This document shows positions 1 to 7,196 of a DNA stretch of 23,211 bases, piece after piece. Numbering within the stretch: position 1 is the stretch's first letter; every line of letters begins with the position of its first letter. Under the pieces are notes generated by a model. The model did not search any database. It was not told the origin of the DNA and saw nothing but the letters and a program-made list of their open reading frames with translations. A program made the position numbers and the translations under genes. Source of the DNA: Candidatus Dormiibacterota bacterium (GTDB lineage Bacteria; Chloroflexota; Dormibacteria; Dormibacterales; Dormibacteraceae); contig PLYD01000277.1 in assembly GCA_003151665.1 (NCBI GenBank), forward strand, positions 1 to 23,211, written 5' to 3'.

Positions 1-356
1 GCCAATCCAAGCTCGCGCTCTTGATAGTGACGAAAGAGTTGGCGCGACGCTTGCAAGGGACCGAGGTCACCGTCAACGCGGTCCATCCAGGTTTTGTCGC
101 GAGCAACCTTGGCAAACTCGGTGGGCCGGTGGGCATGAGCTGGAGGCTCATGAGGCCGCTCATGATCAGCCCGGAGGAAGGAGCAAAGACTTCCGTCTAC
201 CTCGCGCTTTCGCCCGAGGTGGCGGGCGTCAGCGGAGGCTATTTCGCAAAGCAGAGCAAAGCGGCGTCGAACCCGATCGCCGACGATCCGAGGTTGGCAA
301 GAGAGCTCTGGAGCATCCTGGAAACGCTGGTGGGCTTGAGTGCGTATGCGAAGTGA
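1..356 (+). CDS. Short-chain dehydrogenase/reductase, C-terminal part (cut by window start)
   Basis: The window opens inside this gene; the reading frame starts at base 3 and is open from there. The first visible residues, QSKLALL, look like the end of the YxxxK active-site motif of classical SDR enzymes, with the K present and the Tyr lying before the window. VTVNAVHPGFVASNLG follows; the N-A-V-H-P-G stretch is the usual SDR segment after the catalytic Lys. SDRs oxidise or reduce alcohols and ketones with NAD(P)(H); the C-terminal half seen here is where substrate specificity lies, so the substrate cannot be named. The end of the gene overlaps the start of the permease gene by a few bases, which suggests translational coupling, although the two products have no obvious shared role. 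Confidence 0.85.
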   Translation, partial: QSKLALLIVTKELARRLQGTEVTVNAVHPGFVASNLGKLGGPVGMSWRLMRPLMISPEEGAKTSVYLALSPEVAGVSGGYFAKQSKAASNPIADDPRLARELWSILETLVGLSAYAK

Positions 357-1506
357 TGTGAAGCAGGAACCGGCGGAGGTCGCCGAGGCCGTGCCGCAGA
401 TTCCTCTCCCGAGGCCCGGCCATGGGGACGCAGGCACGGCCGTTGCTACGCGCAAGCCTTCATCGAGCTGGGAGCGCCTGACCGCCCTGATCCAGAAAGA
501 GTTCCTGCAGATCTGGCGCGATCGCCGCACCCTCGGCCTGATCATCTTCGTGCCGGTGACCCTGATGGTCATCTTCGGCTACGCCGCCACCTTTGATGTC
601 CGCGACATCCCGACCGAGCTCGTCGGGCACGACTCTCCAGCAATCCGCACCAAGCTCGAAGCCGGTAACGCATTTTCCGTGGCGGCTCCGGTGGTCGCGA
701 GCACCGATGTCGCGCGCGACGACCTCAAGCAGGGCCGTGTCATGGTCGCGGTGGTGGTGAACGCCCTGGGTCAGCCCGTGAGTGTGCTGATCGACGGCTC
801 AAACCTGCTCGAGGCGATGACAGCAGAGCGCGGTCTGGCTGCGCTCCAGACCCCCGCGTCCGGACAGACAGCCATGGTGGTCGACGTGCTCTACAACCCC
901 TCTCTACAGTCCGTCGACTTCATGGTGCCTGGGCTTGTCGGCCAGATCATGGTCCAGGTCGCGATGGTCCTGACCGCCGTGAGCATCGTCCGCGAGCGAG
1001 AGCGAGGAACGATCGAGCAGCTCTTGATCACACCGCTCTCCAAGGTCGAGCTCATGGTCGGCAAGGCTTTTCCTTATCTGGTCATCGCGCTGATCGACCT
1101 GATCGCTGTGATGCTGGTAGGTCGCTGGCTCTTTGGTGTGCCGTTCGTGGGCAGCATCCCCTTGTTGATGGGTGAGTCGCTCCTCTTCCTCATCGCCACG
1201 CTGGGCCTGGGCCTGCTCATCTCGACCGTGGCCCAGACGCAGCAGCAGGCGATGCAGATCGCCGTTTTCGTCCAGCTGCCGCAGATGCTGCTGTCCGGGC
1301 TCGTGTTTCCCCTGGCGTCGATGCCGTGGGGCGTTCGCTGGCTCAGCTATCTGTTCCCGCTCACCTATTACGTACCGGTGACGCGTGGGCTGTTCCTGAA
1401 GGGGGTCGGCCTCGTTGACCTGTGGCCGCAGACGCTCGCGCTTGCCGCCATGGCGGTGCTGTTCGTCGGCCTGGCCGCTGTTCGGTTCCGGAAGACCCTT
1501 GACTGA
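340..1506 (+). CDS. ABC-2 type transporter permease
   Basis: A membrane subunit of an ABC exporter of the ABC-2 (YhhJ/YbhR-like) type, about 388 residues. After a hydrophilic cytosolic N-terminus comes the typical entry IQKEFLQIWRDRRTLGLI (about residues 50-70), leading into the first membrane helix. A large extracytoplasmic loop follows (about 85-195), then a block of about five helices in the second half. RERERGTIEQLLITPLSKVEL (about 218-238) is the conserved cytosolic coupling region of the family, and SGLVFPLASMP (about 318-328) is the usual motif before the last helices. The start is GTG at 340 or ATG at 346, overlapping the dehydrogenase gene. Two ATPase genes follow with overlaps, so the three form one operon. 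The substrate is unknown; relatives export drugs, lipids or polysaccharides. Confidence 0.92.
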   Translation: MRMRSDVKQEPAEVAEAVPQIPLPRPGHGDAGTAVATRKPSSSWERLTALIQKEFLQIWRDRRTLGLIIFVPVTLMVIFGYAATFDVRDIPTELVGHDSPAIRTKLEAGNAFSVAAPVVASTDVARDDLKQGRVMVAVVVNALGQPVSVLIDGSNLLEAMTAERGLAALQTPASGQTAMVVDVLYNPSLQSVDFMVPGLVGQIMVQVAMVLTAVSIVRERERGTIEQLLITPLSKVELMVGKAFPYLVIALIDLIAVMLVGRWLFGVPFVGSIPLLMGESLLFLIATLGLGLLISTVAQTQQQAMQIAVFVQLPQMLLSGLVFPLASMPWGVRWLSYLFPLTYYVPVTRGLFLKGVGLVDLWPQTLALAAMAVLFVGLAAVRFRKTLD

Positions 1507-2182
1507 GATCAAGGCCACCGATGTGGTCAAGCGCTTCGGGAGACGGACAGCGCTCGATCACGTGGGCCTCGCGATACCCGCTGGCGCACTGTGGGGCCTG
1601 GTTGGGGCCGACGGCGCCGGAAAGACCACCCTCCTTCGCGTCATCGCCGGGCTGCTTACCTCGGATGCGGGTCAAGTGACGCCTGGTCGCGCCGGTCAAG
1701 GCCATGTCGGCTTTGCCCAGCAGGGGTTCCACCTGTATCCGGACCTGACAGTGAACGAGAACCTCAACTTCTTTGGCGCTCTGTACGGGCTGCAAGGTCC
1801 TGAGCTGGCGTCACGGGCTGATGAACTCCTCGGGTTCGCGGGCCTGCGTGACCGCAGGCAAAGCCTTGCGGGCCAGCTATCCGGCGGTATGAAGCAGAAG
1901 TTGACCCTCGTTTGCGCGCTTCTCCATCGACCCTCAGTGCTTCTGCTCGACGAGCCTACGACCGGCGTCGACCCGCTTTCCCGGCTCGAGTTCTGGGATC
2001 TCGTCGAGCATTTGCACGCAGACGGGGCGACGATCCTTTTGGCCAGCGCCTACTTCGACGAGGTGGAGAGGTGCGACGTCGTGGTCTACATGAGAAGAGG
2101 TCGGGTCATTGCACAAGGCTCGCCGGCCGAGCTCCGCGGCTCCTATCCATCGCTGGAAGCGGCATTCCTGGCGACAGGCTGA
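1499..2182 (+). CDS. ABC transporter ATP-binding protein, first half (NBD1)
   Basis: ATPase subunit of the exporter, about 227 residues from a TTG start at 1499 that overlaps the permease stop; GGAAG sits just upstream as ribosome binding site. Walker A is GADGAGKTT (Lys42), the Q-loop is FAQQG (about 73-77), the signature is a full LSGGMKQ (127-133), and Walker B is VLLLDEP (about 147-153). The switch His expected after Walker B is missing: the usual S-T-H-Y-M-D-E reads A-S-A-Y-F-D-E, so position 184 is Ala. Without this His, hydrolysis at its own Walker site is probably weak. The stop overlaps the next ATPase start as TGATG. The pair corresponds to the two halves of fused YbhF-type ATPases, here on separate chains. 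Confidence 0.92.
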   Translation: MTEIKATDVVKRFGRRTALDHVGLAIPAGALWGLVGADGAGKTTLLRVIAGLLTSDAGQVTPGRAGQGHVGFAQQGFHLYPDLTVNENLNFFGALYGLQGPELASRADELLGFAGLRDRRQSLAGQLSGGMKQKLTLVCALLHRPSVLLLDEPTTGVDPLSRLEFWDLVEHLHADGATILLASAYFDEVERCDVVVYMRRGRVIAQGSPAELRGSYPSLEAAFLATG

Positions 2183-3099
2183 TGCAGCCCGCCATCGTCA
2201 CCGAGGAGCTGACGCGGACGTTCGGCGGACGCGCCGCCGTCGACCACGTGAGTCTCACCGTCCCGAGCGGGAGGGTCTTTGGCCTGATCGGTCCCAATGG
2301 CGCCGGAAAGACGACTTTGATCAGGCTCCTGTGCGGTCTACACAGGCCAACTTCAGGACGAGCCATCGTCCTCGGTCTGGATCCGTCGAAGAACCCGGAG
2401 CGGATCCGGCGAGACATTGGCTACATGTCCCAAGCCTTCTCCCTCTACGCCGAGTTGACAGTCGACGAAAACCTCCGCTTCTACAGCCACGTCTACGGCG
2501 GCGCGTCGAGTACCCGGCTGGGCGAAGTTTGCCAATCACTCGGGCTGACAGAGTCCGATCGAGAAACCCTGGTCGGTAATCTGGCCACGGGCACTCGACA
2601 GCGTGCCGCCCTCGCGGCAGCCGTGCTTCACGATCCGGCGCTTCTCTTTCTCGATGAGCCGACGAGCGGTGTCGACCCATTTGGACGCCAGGAGTTCTGG
2701 AAGCTGATCCACGCCTTGGCGGCGGGAGGCATCACAGTCGTTGTCACGACCCACATCATTGCGGAGGCCGAGCGCTGCGACCTGGTCGGACTAATGGCGG
2801 ACGGGCGAGTCCTGGCCGTCGGCAGCCCGGACATGCTTCGGGCTGGCGCAGGACTGGAGGTCTACGTCGTTCAGGCGCAGCCGTGGCAGCAGGCGTACGT
2901 GAGGCTCAAGGCGCGCTGGCCCAACACCGGCCTCAGGGGAACGCTATCCCGCGTTGCCGTGCCGGCGGGCTCTGGTAATGGAGGCGACTTTCAGGATCTG
3001 CTGGCTGGCCTCCACGTCGACAACGTCGAGAGAGAAAGCGCAAGCCTGGAAGATGCTTTCCTGTGGTCGATCCGACGGGGAGGCTCGGCGGCAAGTTAG
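2182..3099 (+). CDS. ABC transporter ATP-binding protein, second half (NBD2)
   Basis: Second ATPase subunit, 305 residues, starting at the ATG that overlaps the previous stop. Walker A is GPNGAGKTT (Lys43), the Q-loop is YMSQ (81-84), Walker B is LLFLDEP (about 155-161), and the switch His is present in VTTHIIAEAERCD (His191). The signature is degenerate: LATGTRQ (134-140) instead of LSGGxxQ. It therefore lacks exactly what NBD1 has, and has what NBD1 lacks. The last ~90 residues form the C-terminal extension common in drug- and polysaccharide-type ABC ATPases. It probably heterodimerises with NBD1 to drive the permease encoded at 340-1506. The reading frame stays open upstream, but the overlap-start is the natural one. 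Confidence 0.92.
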   Translation: MQPAIVTEELTRTFGGRAAVDHVSLTVPSGRVFGLIGPNGAGKTTLIRLLCGLHRPTSGRAIVLGLDPSKNPERIRRDIGYMSQAFSLYAELTVDENLRFYSHVYGGASSTRLGEVCQSLGLTESDRETLVGNLATGTRQRAALAAAVLHDPALLFLDEPTSGVDPFGRQEFWKLIHALAAGGITVVVTTHIIAEAERCDLVGLMADGRVLAVGSPDMLRAGAGLEVYVVQAQPWQQAYVRLKARWPNTGLRGTLSRVAVPAGSGNGGDFQDLLAGLHVDNVERESASLEDAFLWSIRRGGSAAS

Positions 3100-3184
3100 A
3101 CGGGGCGGTCGCGCGCCCGTTACACGATCGCTCGCACTGCTGTCCGGCGGATCTTCCGGTCAAAGGGCAATTGCATCCGTATGG

Positions 3185-3709
3185 TCATCTGGTCGAGTGG
3201 TGTTCTTTGCGCTCGAGGATGCCGCGAACATAAGCGGCCTGAGCCGCCTGCTCGAAGTTGTGGCCGACCACGCTTACGAGTCGTATGCCCAGGGTCACGG
3301 GTGGGTTCCACCGCTCATCGACGATTCGATCGAGGTCGGAGTCGGTCACAGTGCGAACGAACTGAATTGTCGCCTCATGTACGGCGTCGAAGTAGCCGCG
3401 GAGCATTTCGGCCTCCCCGGTCACCTCGGCGACCTGTACGGCGGTGTGTCCGTAGCCGGTCTCCGCCGGGTCAAATGGCAGGCCCCACCGTTGGGCCCAG
3501 CCAGCCGACGTCCACACCTGTGGATGGCCCGAGACATCGGCAACATGATCGTCGGCAATTCTGCTCAGATGCCACACCAACCATGCGATCGAGTTCGCTT
3601 CGCTGTCGAGGCGATAGGTCAACTGATCGGGAGTCATGCCATCGATGACACCGTGCACCAGGTCGGGAATCCGGCCGAACGCGTCAATCAGCAGGTCACG
3701 ACTTGTCAC
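3185..3709 (-). CDS. DinB/DUF664-family protein
   Basis: A 174-residue four-helix-bundle protein of the DinB/DUF664 superfamily, which includes mycothiol- and bacillithiol-dependent transferases. The start is a GTG at 3709 with a strong GGAGG six to ten bases upstream; the open frame extends further upstream without a good start. Family marks are the segment NSIAWLVWHLSRIADDH and, near the end, VGHNFEQAAQAAYVRG; histidines in these two segments would be candidate metal ligands. The protein is probably cytosolic; its substrate cannot be read from the sequence. It faces away from the ABC operon and stands alone, followed upstream by repeats and mobile-element debris. Confidence 0.85.
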   Translation of the reverse strand: MTSRDLLIDAFGRIPDLVHGVIDGMTPDQLTYRLDSEANSIAWLVWHLSRIADDHVADVSGHPQVWTSAGWAQRWGLPFDPAETGYGHTAVQVAEVTGEAEMLRGYFDAVHEATIQFVRTVTDSDLDRIVDERWNPPVTLGIRLVSVVGHNFEQAAQAAYVRGILERKEHHSTR

Positions 3710-3787
3710 ATTGGTCCTCCATTTGATAACCGGAAGACGATCCGCGTAACTCCCAAACGTTTCGTTATCGTTACCGATCCCCAGCAA

Positions 3788-3861
3788 CCAGTGTGTGGGA
3801 TGCAAATATCCCGTCCATGGTCAACCAGCGTGTGGGGTGCAAATATCCCATCACGGGTCAA
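3788..3861. repeat. Two tandem 37-bp repeats
   Basis: Two adjacent copies (3788-3824 and 3825-3861), identical at most positions. Each holds the core TGCAAATATCCC preceded by GTGTGGG(A/G), and each ends in GGTCAA. Within a unit GGGAT and ATCCC form a short inverted repeat. Such multiple terminal repeats are typical of IS21-type insertion-sequence ends, but no IstA/IstB gene is next to them. They lie about 80 bases upstream of the DinB gene, so an operator role is possible. Confidence 0.7.
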
Positions 3862-4087
3862 TCGGAGTACCCACTATGTGCTATCGACTGGCAGCTCCGG
3901 TACGCTCCCGGGAGATCAAAAAGGGAGAGAACGCCTTCTCCCCCGTGCCGCCAGGGCATGCTCGCGAACTCAACCTCACCATGGCTGAGCTATCCGTCTT
4001 TACCCCTTGGGCAAACAATCACTCCCGCCGGCTGGCCGAAACCGGGCCGATACGCCGACCAGGCGGGCGCCTTCACAGCGATGGTCC

Positions 4088-4214
4088 GTGTAGTAGTTCA
4101 TGTAGTAATTCAAGCGACGTTAGTGGCTGAAACCAGCTGGAAATCGGCCGGTGAGTCCTCGAAATGAGCTCAAAACCCTCGAAAACGTGCTCGGTGGACG
4201 AAACCGCTCAGATT
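4088..4214. repeat. Diverged direct repeat, left copy (~127 bp)
   Basis: Matches 5093-5220 in the same orientation. Both start GTGTAGTAGTTCATG, carry AATTCA shortly after, diverge in the middle, and become similar again from AATGA(G/A)CTCAAAA through CTCGGTGGACGAAACC to CAGATT. The two copies bracket the DUF2442 remnant and the HicBA pair. The right copy runs directly into the tRNA-Pro fragment; the left one does not. Confidence 0.75.
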
Positions 4215-4255
4215 GGGTGCGTATGGATAGCACATCGCCGTCGCAGCGGCGGCGA

Positions 4256-4527
4256 TTAGTCCGCGCTTACAGGGTTCTTGCGAGCAGTTTGATAAAGCGT
4301 CTCAGGAGCTAGGTCGACACCGTTGGGCCAAACGACGGTGGCGGCCTCTGGATCGACTTTGACCGTGGCAAAGTACTTTGGGTCGCGAAGCGGCTCAAAG
4401 ACCCCTTCCACTCCATCGATGACAAGTCCACGTCTCCGGCAGTCCCATCATCGAGCAGAAGCCGAAGTCTGCAATCGCCAACAACGGCGACCCCAACGAC
4501 GGCGGGTAGGTAGCTCATGTGACTCAA
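4256..4527 (-). pseudogene. DUF2442 protein, frameshifted
   Basis: Two pieces of one DUF2442-type protein lie in adjacent frames. The first (from ATG at 4527 or 4518) reads LPAVVGVAVVGDCRLRLLLD then DGTAGDVDLSSM. The second, in another frame, reads GVFEPLRDPKYFATVKVDP, then ATVVWPNGVDLAPETLY, ending at TAA 4258-4256. Together they give the usual DUF2442 layout (N-terminal strands with a D-G-T turn, VWPNG...LAPE..Y at the end). The shift lies near 4420, around the ATGGAGTGG stretch, and costs one reading-frame step. DUF2442 proteins often sit in toxin-antitoxin-like gene pairs, and here the neighbour is HicBA. If the frameshift is real, the gene is dead. Confidence 0.75.
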
Positions 4528-4536
4528 ACTATCGCT

Positions 4537-4761
4537 TTAGTCTGATTCGAAAAACCTTCGAGGCAGCTGAGATTGACGAATGATCGACAGGAGCGTCCCA
4601 GTCCGCAGCTCATGATGGTCGGGGACGGGAACTGTCCTGGTTGAGTCCTCGAGCCGCAGTTGCATCACAATGTGGCTCCCGCGACGACGCACCTCAACGA
4701 ATCCATTCTCACCCAAGATCCGGCAGACCTGTCGCCCCGAAAGCCTGAGGAGCCTACCCAA
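4537..4761 (-). CDS. hicA: HicA-family toxin (mRNA interferase)
   Basis: About 74 residues in the HicA fold. Visible marks are LSGRQVCRILGENGFVEVRR, then RGSHIVM with the catalytic-type His after G-S, and VPVPDHHELRTGTLLSIIRQ, which matches the conserved HicA C-terminal half. HicA toxins bind and cut mRNA when not held by HicB. The start chosen is TTG at 4761, whose frame overlaps the HicB stop codon (TAG 4756-4754) by a few bases; a longer open frame upstream is only the shadow of HicB. The overlap implies coupled translation, with the antitoxin made first. Confidence 0.85.
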   Translation of the reverse strand: MGRLLRLSGRQVCRILGENGFVEVRRRGSHIVMQLRLEDSTRTVPVPDHHELRTGTLLSIIRQSQLPRRFFESD

Positions 4762-4981
4762 CCTTGAGATCGAAATGAGTAACGTAGACCTCCCGGTGGA
4801 GACGCTCCTTGATCTCGGATGGGCTAGCACTCTCGAAGAAGAGGGACAAGGCTTCACGTAGGTTGGCGGACGCGTGCTCGACCGAGTCACCCTGGCTCGC
4901 TACGTCGAGTTCTGGGCAGAGCGCGACATAGCCATCTTCCTCACGTTCGATAATCGCGGTCAGGTGCTCTATGCGCTGCAT
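4754..4981 (-). CDS. hicB: HicB-family antitoxin
   Basis: 75 residues beginning MQRIEHLTAIIEREEDGYVA, followed by LCPELDVASQGDSVEHASAN and LREALSLFFE, the standard HicB partial RNase-H-like fold (strand, G-Y-V-A, C-P-E-L, then a helix). No separate DNA-binding domain is visible after it; the protein ends FDLKVG. It should bind and neutralise HicA and repress its own promoter. The upstream position in the operon is the hicB-hicA order, the reverse of the E. coli order. The pair sits between the two 127-bp repeats, which suggests it moved in as a unit. Confidence 0.88.
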   Translation of the reverse strand: MQRIEHLTAIIEREEDGYVALCPELDVASQGDSVEHASANLREALSLFFESASPSEIKERLHREVYVTHFDLKVG

Positions 4982-5092
4982 CGCTCACCATTTTGACACC
5001 CTGTAGTGCGGACTCGGTGGGCTATTGGTCGTCCCGCGGTGCTGGCCCGGGAAGGTCAGGACTTGCTGAGCGTTCAGACCCAGGCGGCTACT

Positions 5093-5220
5093 GTGTAGTA
5101 GTTCATGCAGCAATTCAGGCGATCTCGGTAGCTGAACGGGCCTTGAAAGGATCCATGGGTGGCCCGCAATGAACTCAAAAGCCTCGAAATCGGTCTCGGT
5201 GGACGAAACCACGCAGATTT
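5093..5220. repeat. Diverged direct repeat, right copy (~128 bp)
   Basis: Partner of 4088-4214. It ends at the point where the tRNA-Pro similarity begins (5220). Its first 13 bases, counting the preceding T (TGTGTAGTAGTTC), also occur on the minus strand near 13041-13053, at the end of the insertion-sequence remnant. This suggests it is, or contains, a mobile-element terminus. Confidence 0.75.
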
Positions 5221-6743
5221 TCGGGACCGTGAGACCCGGGTTCAAATCCCGGACCCCCGACCAAACTTGCCTTATTTGAACCGGCGCACAAGAAAAGGCC
5301 GGCGAACGGCTCCTTCAGCTCGACTCGGGCGATCTGGCCGGCCCTGATCTCGATCCGCTCCATGAGGGCGCGGTTCCACAGGCGTTTGACGTAAGGGTCC
5401 GCCGCGGAGTAGCCCGCCCTAGCGTCCCGGATGATGCCCAAGGCCGTCTCGAGCAGCTGGCCATAGGGACTATCTGTTGCTTCTGCCCTATTGATTTCGG
5501 CCTGGGCGAGATCGATCTCTTTGGCGATACGGTTCTGCTCGCGCTTGAACAGATCGAGCGGCATCGCTTCTGCGAAGTAGGCCTGGAGGAGCTTCTCTCG
5601 CTCGTGCACGGCTCGCGCAAGCCGGCGCCGCGCCAAGGCGAGACTCTCCGCGCTGAAACTCACCTCGTCCGCGAGCTCCTGCTCCAGCGCGCGACGCAGA
5701 CGGGCCTCATCGTTCGGGCCGAGGTTGAGGCGCCGGTACTGCTCCTCCACCAGTTGCTCCAGCTTCTCCTTGGGCACGTATGGCTCGCGGCAGTCGGTGC
5801 GGCCGGTGAAACGACCCAGGCAATAGAAGTATGTGTAGCGTCCCTTCGCGGTCAGCGATGAGAGCGCAGATCCGCATGATGCGCAGACGAGGACTCCGCG
5901 CAGGAAGTGAGGGTGTTTCGTTTCCCTGACCTTGTCGCGGTCGTGGAGTGCAAAGACCTGCTGCACCCGTTCGAACATTTCCTTCGAAACCAGCGGGTCA
6001 TGCGTGCCCTGGTATTCGACGCCGTTGTGTCCGACTATCCCGGCGTACAGCTTCTTGTGCAGCAACTCCGCGAGCTTCGAGCGGCTTAGGGGAGCGCCTC
6101 TCTTGTTGCGCAACCCGAGTGCGGCCATCTCCAAGTGCAGGCTGCTGACGGTGTATTCGCCTGAGGCGTAAAGCTCGAATGCCTTGGTCACGAGCGGGGC
6201 CTGTTCGGGATCGATCGCGAGCACGGCCTCGGCCTTGCGCTCTCCGTCGACCCGAACATTGGTGTAGCCGGCCGGCGCCAGGTGCGGCCAGCCGCCGTTG
6301 CGTAGCTTCTGCTGCATCCCTTTGCGGACTTCCTGGCCGAGGTTGTCCGAGTAGAACTCCGCAATCGCGGCCATGATCCCCTCGACAAGCCGGCCGGAGG
6401 GACCTTCCTCCATACCCTCGGTGACGGAGACGAGGCGGATGCCGAGCTTCTGCAGGCGGGCCTTCACAGCGGCGTAGTCGGCGAGATTTCTGGCTAGGCG
6501 GTCGATCTTGTGGACGACAAGGTGCGTGATCCCGCCGTGATCATCAAGCATCGCGGCCATCGCCTTGAACGCCGGGCGGTTGGTCGTGCGGGCCGACTCG
6601 CCAAGCTCGGTGAACTCATCCTCGACGGTCCAGCCCTTGTCGTACACGAACCGCCGACACGCCTCCAGCTGTGCTTCGATCGAGTAGCCGCCCTCGGCTT
6701 GCTCTCTCGAAGAGACGCGCACGTAGATCACCGCGCGGTTCAT
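5175..6743 (-). CDS. Large serine recombinase (site-specific integrase)
   Basis: 522 residues from ATG 6743, which overlaps the XRE stop as ATGA. N-terminal resolvase domain: VIYVRVSSREQ with the catalytic Ser11 in Y-x-R-x-S, and HKIDRLARNL with the active-site Arg residues. The recombinase domain follows (about 150-260), then a zinc-ribbon with CASCG and later Cys residues (about 290-330), then a long charged coiled coil (about 365-450) as in phage- and ICE-type integrases. The last ~35 codons are odd: after KASLV the frame reads GGPGFEPGSHGPE, the translation of the antisense strand of the tRNA-Pro half at 5220-5263. The native C-terminus therefore probably lies at the element junction, and the tail is a by-product of integration. 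It is likely the integrase of the 5.2-9.9 kb element. Confidence 0.92.
   Translation of the reverse strand: MNRAVIYVRVSSREQAEGGYSIEAQLEACRRFVYDKGWTVEDEFTELGESARTTNRPAFKAMAAMLDDHGGITHLVVHKIDRLARNLADYAAVKARLQKLGIRLVSVTEGMEEGPSGRLVEGIMAAIAEFYSDNLGQEVRKGMQQKLRNGGWPHLAPAGYTNVRVDGERKAEAVLAIDPEQAPLVTKAFELYASGEYTVSSLHLEMAALGLRNKRGAPLSRSKLAELLHKKLYAGIVGHNGVEYQGTHDPLVSKEMFERVQQVFALHDRDKVRETKHPHFLRGVLVCASCGSALSSLTAKGRYTYFYCLGRFTGRTDCREPYVPKEKLEQLVEEQYRRLNLGPNDEARLRRALEQELADEVSFSAESLALARRRLARAVHEREKLLQAYFAEAMPLDLFKREQNRIAKEIDLAQAEINRAEATDSPYGQLLETALGIIRDARAGYSAADPYVKRLWNRALMERIEIRAGQIARVELKEPFAGLFLCAGSNKASLVGGPGFEPGSHGPENLRGFVHRDRFRGF
5220..5263 (+). pseudogene. 3' half of a tRNA-Pro(CGG) gene: integration scar / att site
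   Basis: Reads as a tRNA from the anticodon loop to CCA: loop TTCGGGA with anticodon CGG (5222-5224), 3' anticodon strand CCGTG, a four-base variable loop, T-arm CCGGG/TTCAAAT/CCCGG (5236-5252), acceptor strand ACCCCCG, discriminator A and CCA (5261-5263). The matching 5' acceptor CGGGGGT and a pairing anticodon strand are absent upstream, so this is only a half gene. Integrative elements that use tRNA genes often leave such a 3' half at one end. A Pro identity fits the anticodon and the C-G first acceptor pair. Confidence 0.75.
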
Positions 6744-7132
6744 CTTTTGAGAGCCCTCTTCGCCTTCTTTTGGCTCTGAAGGAAGGCCAGGTACTGGAGG
6801 GCCGACGTGACCTGGCTTTGGTCCAACCCGAATTTGGTTGCGAGGTAGCGTGTCGCTCCCGGCAGCGTCGGTGTCGGCCTCTTGATGTAGCCCGCGTCGG
6901 CCAGCAGCTGGTCGGCGGACATCTCGAGCGCCTCCGCGATCAAGGCGAGTTTCGCGATCCCGATTTCCTCGAACTTTCCGGACTCCAGGTAGCTGATGTA
7001 CGACCGCGAGAGCCCGGTCTTCTTCGCCAGACCCGGCTGACTCAGGTCGAGCTCCTGCCTTCCCTTCTTGACGACCTCGCCCAGACGCTGGCTGAGCTTG
7101 ACCTTGCGAACCGCCGGCGAAGGCTTGGGCAT
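6740..7132 (-). CDS. XRE-family transcriptional regulator
   Basis: 130 residues with a Cro/C1-type helix-turn-helix in the first half: LSQPGLAKKTGLSRSYISYL ESGK (split here for length) contains the two HTH helices, and LIAEALEMSADQLL is the closing helix of the domain. A short helical tail ends in basic residues. Its TGA stop overlaps the recombinase ATG, so the two are co-translated; the likely role is control of the recombinase/element operon, as in many integrative elements. Confidence 0.88.
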   Translation of the reverse strand: MPKPSPAVRKVKLSQRLGEVVKKGRQELDLSQPGLAKKTGLSRSYISYLESGKFEEIGIAKLALIAEALEMSADQLLADAGYIKRPTPTLPGATRYLATKFGLDQSQVTSALQYLAFLQSQKKAKRALKR

Positions 7133-7196
7133 GTTGATTCAGCCTATCAAAGCCAACCATATCAGTCAACATGAACACACCGAGAGATCGCCTTCA

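Noticed and set aside
904..1530. Long open frame on the minus strand inside the permease gene
   Set aside because: It is antisense to a well-supported ABC-2 permease, has a His/Gln/Arg/Asp-biased composition typical of reversed high-GC codons, and no ribosome binding site or domain.
2954..3988. 344-codon plus-strand frame over the DinB gene
   Set aside because: Antisense to the DinB/DUF664 gene, which has a clear GGAGG/GTG start and family motifs; the plus frame shows no domain.
6743..7178. N-terminal extension of the recombinase frame up to 7178
   Set aside because: The extension only shadows the XRE gene in another frame; the resolvase domain starts at MNRAVIYVRVS right at the ATGA overlap.
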